From Thelonectria olida (taxonomy: Eukaryota; Ascomycota; Sordariomycetes; Hypocreales; Nectriaceae): DNA of 64,000 bases. The position numbers and the translations under genes were made by a program. Shown here piece by piece: positions 51,873 through 61,102 of this stretch. Where the stretch lies: the NCBI GenBank assembly GCA_020736575.1, contig JAGPYM010000016.1:620001-684000 (forward strand), read 5' to 3'. The notes beneath the pieces are model-generated. The model saw only the letters and a list, made by a program, of their open reading frames with translations. It made no database searches and had not been told where the DNA came from. Positions within the stretch are counted from its first letter, which is position 1. The number at the start of each line of letters is the position of its first letter.

Positions 51873-52785
51873 TCACTTCTTACTGCGCAACATCTCGCGC
51901 AGGGCATCCGCCTCGGCCTCGCGCCGCGCCAGCTTGAGCCGCAGGTCGTCGCGGTCGCCCGTCATGTCGGCCAGGGCCTGCTCCAGCTCGGCGATGCGGT
52001 CCAGGCGCTTCTGGCGATACTTGCGAGCGGCGAGCGTGTTACGCTGGCGCTTGAGGTCCTTGGCGAGGACTTCGTCCTCGGGTGGCGAAGACGCTTTGCG
52101 CTTGTTGCCGCTGGCTGATGAGAAGCTGCCGTCGTCGCTGGGGGAGGACGAGGACTGAGCGCCGGCAGCGGGGGTGAGGTTGACGGCAAAGGTGGAAAAG
52201 GCGGACGAGTTGGGGGCATAGGAGGGCGAGTTTGAGGTGGAGGTGGAGGTGGTCTTGAGGCTGTTGACTGAGGCTGTTGACTGCTCGAGGGGTGTTGTGT
52301 GGAGAAGACTTGTGTCTTGGGTAAAGAACCCGTCGTGGAGGAGCGCGAGATGGCCACTCATGTCCCCAAGTGGTGGTGTCTGGTGAGTCGCCATGTCGGG
52401 GATCATGACGCCACCGCCCGAGAGATCAATGCTGGGGTCCAAGAGACAGCTGTCGGCAAGCCAATTGTTGTTGTTGTTGTCTTCCAGGCCAGCGAGGAGC
52501 AAGTCGGGCGAGGCAGAGGCAAAGTCGATGGCAGCAGCGGTAAAGTCGTAGGTAAACTCAAGAGCGGGAGAGTTGTCGATGACGGAAGAAGGGTTATTGT
52601 TATGATTATTGTTGTTGAAAGTGTTGTCATGCTGGGAAGAAGGAGAAGGAAAAAGACTGAGGAGCCCCAAAGAATCTTCTTGGTGAAAATTATGGAGGGT
52701 CGACGGAGTCGCAGGCCTGGTTCGGCTGGTAGAAGGCCATGGCGAGACGGACGCAGCTGGCGGCTGATGCACACGCTGCTGCCAT
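51873..52785 (-). CDS. bZIP transcription factor, IDI-4/Gcn4-like
   Basis: The C-terminal 65 residues are a clear bZIP: basic region KRQRNTLAARKYRQKR (N-x-x-A-A-x-x-x-R) and a short zipper (IAELEQALADMTGDRDDLRLKLARREAEADALREML). The single long frame runs from 52772 to 51873 but opens with GTG; its first in-frame ATG is at 52406, which would remove 122 plausible residues (Asn-rich stretch, FTYDFTAAAIDFASASPDLLLAGL). A better model uses ATG 52785 or 52740 (context CGCCATGG) and an intron at 52632-52704 with a long pyrimidine tract before CCCAG but a weak donor (GTCGAC). That gives 264-279 residues. Relatives include Podospora IDI-4, linked to autophagy and incompatibility, and Gcn4/CPC1. It is divergent to the CAP22-like gene. 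Confidence 0.82.
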
Positions 52786-55585
52786 TGATTCAGAGTAGAG
52801 GGGCGGCGGCCTCCCCTACAGACGAGAGGCCGTAAAGGCTAGAAGGGGGTAGGGAGAGAGGGGGGGAGGAAAGATGGAGATCGATCCCGTTGGAGTTGAT
52901 GAAGGAGGAGAGAAGGGGATGGGATGAGGGAGGTATGGAGGTGATTTTATACGGGAGCATGATGTCGTGAGGGACGGTGACGGTGACGGTGAGACGGAGG
53001 GAAACCAACAACAGACATATGCAGCGCAAGGACCCAAGTGGGGGCTGATATTCGTATTCCAGCCAATGCGACATGCCACAGTCTGTTACGGAGGACGGAA
53101 GCGGCAAGAGGGTGGGCTTGCACCGTTTTGCTTTTAGCCTGAGCGTTGATCAGCAGCAGGGGTGGGTGGTGGTGGCATTGCTGCATGTCGAGACGGACTC
53201 ACGGAGGAACGTTACAGATGATTCATTCCTGGAATAATTGATTCTTCTGGGCTGAGATGCGTGCAGAAGCGCGCAGCGTGGGGCATTTGCGAGCTGACCA
53301 CAGATACGAATATGCCATCGATGTCGGTGTGTTGTGTGAATAAGCCGAGAGTTTGTGATTAGTCTGTAGGGTAAGTTGGCCAACCTGAATTAAAGAGGAA
53401 TTGATAGCATCGAAGTCGCTCAAACGTGTGCGGGGGTCTTTCTTGTTTGTGAGTATCCAATAGTGTCTATTCCATATTAATATGAGGTTGGTGTATTTCA
53501 AGTGATGGGAAGGGGAAAGCGTTGCGTAGGTAGACCAACTTACCTACATAGCTGGGGAGCGAAGGAGACGACTCTATTTTAAGAACATAGCGCAACTATC
53601 TTGAAGATGACATCGCAACCTCTTATCTTACCACGGCTTATCTATAATCCATTGCTTATCTTATCGGGTTATCTCAATCTCACATCCCCCTCTCCGGATT
53701 CATCGGATCCGATCCGCGTGTCAGCTCGGTCGCCGCCGCCGAAACCCGGTCCGCCTCCGAACAAATCGGCAACCCTTGAATCTTCGGATGCGCGGAAGTC
53801 GGAGACGTGCCTCACAAGGCGACGGCTTTGCATGAGGGATAGAGTAAGGCTTTAAGGAATAGGTAAGAAACTCTATCCTTTGGCATAGCTCCATCTTCAT
53901 TTCCGACTTCATCTCGACTCGAAACCCAAATGCCCCTTCATCTTCCCTCCTCAATGCTGTGCGACAAGCGGCTTTCTTTGCACAGCAGAAGAACTCCTTT
54001 CGTCACTTCGTGTGTATAGGTAACTCATCAGGCAGTCATGTTTGTGTGTGAGAACTGCCAAGCAGGATCCGCCTCAAAATACGCATCACAGCCAAAGCCC
54101 AAGTCGTGAACGATGAAGTCATGTCTTCGGATGAGTTTACGCGTCCGAATCCTTCAGGATTCGATCATCTGGGAATTCTACCCGTGGCGGTGAACTTGTG
54201 TATGCACAATAGTTCCGCCAACACAAAACCCTCCATCATGAGGCAGACTCTCAAACACAGATTACTAGTCATGGTTTTCGGTTCTCCCCATCCCAAGGCA
54301 GTTTTTGGCCCCAAAGATAGAAACATCAGCCAAGACGGACAACGCGTGGCCTGCCATTTATGATGTACAACAGCCATCTTCTCACGCTTGGTTCGTCTGG
54401 TTTTAATCCCGCGTGGGGCGTCGAGCTGGGCAGACGGCCATGTTTGGGCTTCGGGATTGGACACATGGGAATTGTGAAACAAATGCATGGCTGCGACTTG
54501 GCAGTGACAAGCGCAAAGAGGTTGTCCTGTTGCGTCGGTAGATCCTAGACGAGCTGGAAGTCGGGGTTGCGCGTCCTTTGCAGCCACACTCGAGGATCCA
54601 CCGATGCCCGACCTCCAGTCCTCTGGCCTCGCCGTTATTCGATCGAGGAAGCAGTGTTTCCACAGAAAAGACAGAGGCAGCGGCTCTGGTCACGCGACCA
54701 TGCAGGGATTCTTTGTCCAGTCGGCATCTGTCCAGCCGCAGACACTTACGCGGACTCCTCAGAAGGGAAACGGCAAGGGGGGGCTGGGAGTTGGATGCAT
54801 TGCCAGCTCTAAAACAAAATTGAATGAATGAAGATCCTTGTTTCGTTTCGTTCGGCACGTCGGGGGGAAAAGCATTCTAAAAAATTATGCGTAAATTAGT
54901 CAGGCTGGGGTATGGAAATAAGCATCACCATCACCGAGACTCCGGGACTGCCGCTGCGACACGGGGAGTTTTCCATGGTTGGTCTCCGGTGAGGATAGGA
55001 GAATTGATTCCTTCTGTGCAACTAATCGTCTCTATGCCGTGTAACTCGTCGATGGGTTCTGAACTGAACTGTCTGTTGTCGACTGTTCTGCACTGTAGAC
55101 GCAACGTCCGAGCGACCTCTCGCCCATCATGACGCTCGCCAAGACCGGCTTCGCCTCGCAGGCCCCGCGTCTTGGCAAAAGTTGATTTGTTGGACGAAGC
55201 AAAGATCCCAGTCAAGACCAAAGTCAAAGCGAGGCGAACATGTCATTCTGCTGCTGGTTGCACTGCTGCCGGATGAGAGAAGACCCCTTGCGGAGACGGG
55301 AAACTGGAGACTCACTTCTAGAAATTGCCAAGAATAGTACGTATTGGGTATTGCGGAAAAAAAGATCAACGAGATTGTCATGATACCTGATGCTTGAAAG
55401 TGCCAAGCATTGATATCATCGTGGTTTGCGTCTGTCGTGTATAAATAACAAGACGCTCCTCGCCTTGGCTCAACAACACCATCACCACATTCACCACTCA
55501 CTCCTCGGATCACACACACGTTTCCTCTCCAATTCGCATCAATTGAACCCCTTCTCTCTCAAGTCAACCCCAACCAACTATCACA
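52786..55585. other. divergent intergenic region, 2.8 kb
   Basis: This is a long region between the bZIP factor and the CAP22-like gene. The left 300 bp read as a C/T-rich leader toward the bZIP gene and contain several short upstream ATG frames. The right 120 bp are a C/A-rich leader of the CAP22-like gene. No other gene is supported. Confidence 0.5.
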
Positions 55586-56389
55586 ATGCACTCCCAAAAG
55601 ATCGCCCTCGCCCTCACCCCCCTCTTCCTCCTCGCCCGCGCAGACATCCAGCTCGACAACGACGACGTGCCCACCGCCTGCGCAACCATCTGCAAGCCCG
55701 TCGTCGACCTCACGCGCGCCTGCGAGGTCGATCTCCGCGGCGACAGCAACGACCGCACCGAGGACCGCCTCGAGGCCCAGTGCGTCTGCACAAACGACAG
55801 CTTCAATGTCAGCCGCATCACCGCCCTGTGCGCCGACTGCATGCGCCAGAACGTGAACAACAACGATAACGACGATGACGACGACGATGATGACAACGAC
55901 ATCGATGATGGTGATCTTGAGGGTAAGTTCTGCTTAGAATTCGAAGTCCTGGAGATCAGTTGCTAACGAGACAATGCAGACATCAACGACATTATGTACA
56001 CATGCGGCTTCGCCAGCAGCAGCTACGCCTCGGGCTCGTCCACGCTCGCCGCGAGCATCACGGTCAACGCCACGGCGCCCACGGCGTCGTCGCAGCTGAC
56101 CACGACCATTGTCCCCGGGAACACGGCAAGCGACAGGCAGGTCACCACCGTCACCGGCAGCGGCACCACTCTGACCTCGACCGGCTCGGCGACGGCAGAG
56201 GCCACCGGCACCGATGAGAGCTCTTCCACTAACAGTGATGATAGTGGAAGCAGCGCCACGGCCACCGACGACTCTGCCAGCGGCACGGCGAGCGCGAGCG
56301 CGAGTGCTACCGACAATGTGGCGAATGTCGTGGGACCCGCTGGTTTGGCTGGGGCTGCTGTTGTCGGTGCCTTTATGATGCTGGCTTAA
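55586..56389 (+). CDS. secreted GPI-type cell-surface protein, CAP22-like
   Basis: Two exons (55586-55922, 55980-56389) give 248 residues. A signal peptide (MHSQKIALALTPLFLLARA) is followed by a cysteine-rich module (VPTACATICKPVVDLTRACEVD, CVCTNDSF, ALCADCMRQ, and after the intron MYTCGFAS). The module resembles the surface protein group that includes the appressorial wall protein CAP22 of Colletotrichum. A run of Asn/Asp (about 93-110) splits it, and the intron follows that run. The second half is Ser/Thr-rich, likely heavily O-glycosylated, and ends in a hydrophobic GPI-signal-like tail (VGPAGLAGAAVVGAFMMLA). It is expected on the plasma membrane or wall. The CAP22 link is from pattern memory, not from a search. 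Confidence 0.8.
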
Positions 56390-56867
56390 GCGGGCCTTGA
56401 TGGCTGAGAATTTGGGTTGTTGGCATGGCGAGATGTTTGCGTGTGAGCAATTGGTTCTCTGGTCTAATGTTAGCGAGGGATGCGTTTGGTGGGCTGAAAT
56501 GGTGAAGGGTCATAATCACTGGAGAGAAGTTGATGTGGAATGGGAACGTGTTTTATGAGCAGGTAGTTACTCCGTCTATCGAACGATACGGCTTGAATGA
56601 AATCACAATCTTTACATCTTCACGACTCAAGAGGACAAGGACGCAAGTGCTTGCTTTGTTCATGATGTCTATTCAACTAAAGACTGGGCGGCTTGCGTCC
56701 AACTATCCGTCTAATTATGCATTATTGTAACATTACTCATACAACTCCAATCTATGCCGTGCCCATTGATCAATACAGTAAACAAAACGCCTCACAGTCC
56801 AATACTGTACGACCCAAAACGCCACGGGAACAACTTCACCCAGGCCATCAATCCCCTCTCACCCCTC
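56390..56867. other. convergent 3' flanks
   Basis: This is the downstream region of the CAP22-like gene and the unknown gene on the minus strand. Nothing further is seen. Confidence 0.55.
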
Positions 56868-57934
56868 TCATGGGTAGTACAGGTAACGGGCCCCCCTCAA
56901 CCCTCTTGGGGGCGTCGCACCGTACTCTGCTGCGATCCGTCGACACGTCGAGCGAAAAGTCTCCCGCGGCACGACCATCTTGGAGTAACAGTACATCGTA
57001 CCGTCAAAATCCATGGGTTCGTTCCTCCACGGCGCAGGCACCATTGGCCCAGAACCATCAGCCGTAGGCGCATACCGCCCGTGGCGCTCGAGCACGTCGG
57101 CGTCGACATTCATATTGAGGTCAAACTCCTCCACGACCTCGAACATCTTGGCCCTCTTGACGTATCCGCCCACCATCTGTCGGGCCTCGTTGATGGCCAT
57201 ATACCGGGCCATGTCGTCGAGGAACGGCCGTGCCATGTTCTCGAGCATCTCGACGCGCTGCAGGAACTTTTCGCGAAAGCGGCGCTGCAGGTAGCAGAAC
57301 GACTTGCACATGAGGAAGTAGTAGTCTTCATCGCTCGGCGTGTGCCGCACCGTAAACAGCTTGACCTGCAGGCGGTGCTTGGCGTCGTGGCACACGCTAC
57401 GCGGCATGTTCCGGTGCACCGTCGCCATGTACGCCTCGTCGGTGTAGACGTGCGAGCGGAAGCGCCCGAGGCCCAGCCAGTAGGATACCATCTGGCGGTA
57501 GGAGAGCCACTGCACGAGGTCCTGCCACTCGTGCATGAGGTTGACCATGTCTCGCGTGAAGAGCTTTCTCGCGATGGCTTTTTTTTCCTGGAGCGGCGTG
57601 TTAGTGGGGATGCTCTGGCTTGCAACTTGGGAGAGAGACTGCTTACCCATTGAAGGAGGTTGCGCGTCCGTTTCTTGGTGTCGGTGTCGCTGGTAGGCGT
57701 CACCACCCAGCGGATGCCCTCTGGCTCGTCGTCTGGTGTCGTTGGCCACCGGTGATCAGCTCCCCAGCGGAACTCGTCGATCTCGCCGGCCTTCTTGTCG
57801 TTCTGGATGGCAAACGCCTGGCACATGGGCATCTCCTTCTTGACCTCGACGGTGGGGTACTGGTGGTACTTGGGACACCCGTGCGTCTGTCCCACGGGAG
57901 GAGGCTGGATGGTAGGACGGTAGAGTCGAGGCAT
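56868..57934 (-). CDS. uncharacterised fungal protein
   Basis: Two exons (57934-57647, 57587-56868) with a 59-nt intron (GTAAGC..CTCCAG) give 335 residues. I recognise no domain. The first 60 residues have Pro-rich MPRLYRPTIQPPPVGQTHGCPKY and EIDEFRWG. The middle is helical, charged and rich in Arg, Met and aromatic residues (MVNLMHEWQDLVQWLSYRQM, YFLMCKSFCYLQRRFREKFLQRVEMLENMARPFLDDMARYM). The C-terminus ends in GLRGARYLYYP. There is no signal peptide or membrane segment. Codon use is G/C-ending, as in the neighbouring genes, and the splice sites are clean, so the gene is probably real and expressed. A tandem repeat lies in its promoter. Confidence 0.8.
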
Positions 57935-58578
57935 GGCTGCAGCTGCGGTATGCCAGACAGTGGTTGTTCGTTGATTGTGTGCGGAGTGGTTCGAAGGAGC
58001 CAAAGTAAACAAGGTTGTCTTGGAAGTGAAGTGAGAGTTGGTAGGCAAGTGTGCTATACCAGGCGGTGCTTCTGATGAATCGTGCGATGAAGTGCTACGA
58101 AGGAGCTAAAGTAAACAAAGCTGTCTTGGAAGTGAAGCGAGCGTTGGTAGACAAGTGTGCCCTGCCAGACGATGATTCTGAATGCTCTGGGAAGACGACG
58201 ATGTGTATGCAGGGGGGAAAGTGAACGAAGCTGTCCCGGGGAGGGAAGCACTTTTGATATACCCATTGGGTGCCCAACAGGGTCGATGAAGCTTTGCAAA
58301 GGCTGGGAAAGTTAAGCTCTCTGAGTTATGCAAGATGACGATGGCTCTACCTAAACAACACGGCGCGACCAGGTAATAAACATTATGGGGGAAAAGCCTC
58401 TGTTGTTTTCCCGAAACCATGTCTTTTGGCATCAGTCATAAAGTATTTTATACAAAAAGTCCAAAAAAAAAAAAGGATGCTTATCGCCGCGTGCCATGAA
58501 AGATTTAATACCAAAAAGGTTGAGCATATGTACACCCTTGCGGTGTTGAACCGACACCGCCATCACCACCATCTTCCA
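57935..58578. other. promoter of the uncharacterised gene / 3' flank of the permease
   Basis: This is mostly occupied by the imperfect tandem repeat at 57992-58250. The rest has only short frames, including a run of A at about 58466-58476. Confidence 0.55.
57992..58250. repeat. imperfect tandem repeat, about 106-bp unit, two full copies plus a partial third
   Basis: Copy 1 starts at 57992 and copy 2 at 58098, each beginning CGAAGGAGC; about 88 bp align at roughly 85% by eye (AAAGTAAACAA, TGTCTTGGAAGTGAAG, TTGGTAG, CAAGTGTG). A shortened third copy lies at about 58215-58250 (GGAAAGTGAACGAAGCTGTC). The array sits 60-320 bp upstream of the uncharacterised gene's start and could be a duplicated promoter element. 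Confidence 0.8.
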
Positions 58579-60272
58579 TTACCTTCCCGTGTACTTCTTC
58601 TCGAGATACCGCAAGGGGATATAGAACAGCGAACTCAGCACGAACGCGAGCTCAAAGCCAATATCTCCCGTCGTCTTTGCGATTGGGCCCGTCCACCACA
58701 CCTGCGCCATGCACGGCACCACCAGACCGTAGCAAAGCACGCCCGCGGCAATGGCCGCAGCACCAATAGGCAACCTAGACGCGGCATTCCAGATCGCATG
58801 GTCGTAGGATGCGTACCTTCCCCTTCGGAAAACGAGGTGCTCGACCGAGACGATGCCGATAAACGACGCCGACCAGTAGCCGATGAGGGCGACAAAGTTC
58901 TCCAGGTTGACGAAGAAGTCTTCCTTTGCCTTGATGCCGATGGGGATGGTGATGACGGTGACGACAATGGCAAAGGCGTAGCGGGGGACCTTGATGAGGC
59001 CCGGGATGAGCGTCTGGAAGTTGAGCGTGATGGCGTACATGGTGCCACCTGTGTTGCCGAGCAGCGTGAGCGAGAGGATGACGACGACGAACTTGCCGAA
59101 GCCGCCTGCGCTGGAGAGCATGGCTGAGAGAATGCCGCCGACCATGTTCTTCTCGTACGCCTCTTCCCACTCGGGCACGTTGGGGAGGGCGCCTGCGATG
59201 GCGGCGCCGAGAACCATGAGGGGGATGGTGGGAGCCAGGAGGCCGAAGTAGCTGTAAGTGAAGACCTTCCATCTATTCGAGTCATTAGCATGCCAGAGTT
59301 TGCATTTGAAGAGTCATAATAAACCATAAGGGGGGAAACGCACGAGGGAACTTTCGGGTCGAAATAGGTAGTCAGATCGCTGGCAATCGCCGCCCAGGGA
59401 AGCATGTAACTGGCAACAATCATGCCAAAACTTAGGTACATGCTCGCGGGGGCGGTTTCGGCGGGAGCAGCCTGCTTCTTGAGTTCGTGGCCGCCACAGC
59501 CCGTAGCTATCGTGACGGCAATGATGGCAGGAATAAAAGCATACGTCTCGTAGTAGTGCAGCACCTGGAAGCCGCAGAAGGAGATGAGTAGAGAAAGGAT
59601 GCCGATGATGACAATGCCGACATCTGGAGTGAGGCTCCCGTCGGAAACGGCTGAGAGGCATTGGCCGCCGACAACGAAGATGATGACGATGAAGCCGGTG
59701 AGAGTAGCCAAGTTGAGAAGAACGGGTACGGAAACGAGATATCGGCTATAGGAACGTTAGTTATTTGGTCTTGATGTTGGTAGTTATTGACTGGTCTTGT
59801 CACAACTCACCCAAAGCTATATCTCGCCTGGATCATTTGCCTCATGCCCGTCTTGGGGCCCAGGGTGGCGAGATATGCAGGCGCCAAGGTAGAGAGCATA
59901 CAGAAGAACAGAATGACCAAGGACGAGTCTCTCAGGCTGAGGCCATAAGCAAGAGGTCCCAGCATGCCAAAAGTGATTCTATGCCATCAGAATTAACAAA
60001 ATGATTTTCTTTGGTAGACTCAGGACTACTCACCCGAGGATGTTAGAGTTGATGGAGAACCACACAGTGAAAATGTTGTAGAACCGCGTCATCTGACGAT
60101 CTTGCTCAGGAATAGGCTGAATGCCCTTCTCTTCGACCCGTCCCATGCGCAAAGCCTTTTTGAACATTGATGATGCCTTGACGCTGAATGTATCGCTCTG
60201 ATCATCGTGGTCCTGGTCAGGTGCAGCTGTCGCTGCGGGAGGCAGAGAGCCTTTTTCCGTGTCTGCAGTCAT
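58579..60272 (-). CDS. purine-cytosine permease, NCS1 family (Fcy2 type)
   Basis: Four exons (60272-60034, 59978-59811, 59745-59344, 59272-58579) join to 500 residues, the usual length. The N-terminal 60 residues are hydrophilic and end in VEEKGIQPIPEQDR, a classic Fcy-type lead-in. About 12 hydrophobic segments follow, with FTVWFSINSNILGITFGMLGP as the first, LGPKTGMRQMIQARYSFG after the second, and SYMLPWAAIASDLTTYF in the middle. Introns fall between membrane segments and all four junctions stay in frame. Fcy-type carriers import cytosine, adenine, guanine and hypoxanthine with protons at the plasma membrane. The frame is open above 60272 but lacks another ATG there. Confidence 0.95.
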
Positions 60273-61102
60273 ATCGAACCTTGTTCTGACTGGCAGTTTC
60301 GAACAACTTAAATCAAAGTTGACAAATGATGAAAGCAAAACCCGTTGAAAAGGACTCTTGGTATTTGATATATCCGTCAAGTTCGGAGACCCCGGTTCTG
60401 CAGACCTTCGAACCGAAGCAAAACAGGCGAAGGGAAAAAAGGGAAAAAATAAAAAATTCCTAGCAAGTAGTAGACTCGGCGACTCAGAGGGCCGTTGTGT
60501 GACTGTTCAGTGTGTGGTGGTGCTTATTCGCGGCACAAACCTTGTCTTTTCCGTTTCTCGGAGGGCGCCCCCGGCCAACTAACTGATCAGAGATGGACCC
60601 TTTTTTGGGGGGCGTCTTAGCGCGAGAAGAGAAGACAAGATGAACTGTTTTTTTTTTTACTGCTTTTGGGGAGGAAGAGTCTCGAACTGGTAAGATGAAC
60701 TGGAATGGGCGAAGAGGAGTTGTCTTGAGTTGTGTTGTTGCCGCCCGTTGATGCTGTACCAAAAGATTCTTCTTCAAATACCTCAGCCAGCACGAAGTAC
60801 TTACTACCTTAGATATTGTTGCTGAACCAGTAAACCCGCTAATTAGTTCGAGAAACATCCAATGCAGGTCAGTCGCATGTTTGGCGCGTGTTTCTCCCGC
60901 CATCCGCCTCTTTCGCCACACTTTACATGCTCAATTCCCATTCGCCTCCACCCGGCCAGCCCTTGTCCTCCCACCAAGGAGGGTCTCGAATCTTTAACCG
61001 ACAAGGTGAGGTGAGGCTGAGGTGATTTTCCATCGCAGGGATAGAAATGTCGCATCTTGTTGTACAGCGAAAAGTGACGTGACATCCATCTCCGTCCTCC
61101 CT
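60273..61102. other. promoter of the permease / 3' flank of CHL1
   Basis: Both flanking genes lie on the minus strand. T and A runs are present (about 60648-60658). Only short frames, none family-like. Confidence 0.55.

Noticed and set aside
57110..58048. A 312-codon minus-strand frame overlapping the uncharacterised gene
   Set aside because: It is the right frame in exon 1, but it reads through the intron and runs out of frame over exon 2; splicing at GTAAGC..CTCCAG restores the better protein.
58635..59711. A 358-codon minus-strand frame over the permease
   Set aside because: The first half is permease exon 3; the second half is an out-of-frame serine/proline-rich shadow produced by reading through the last intron.
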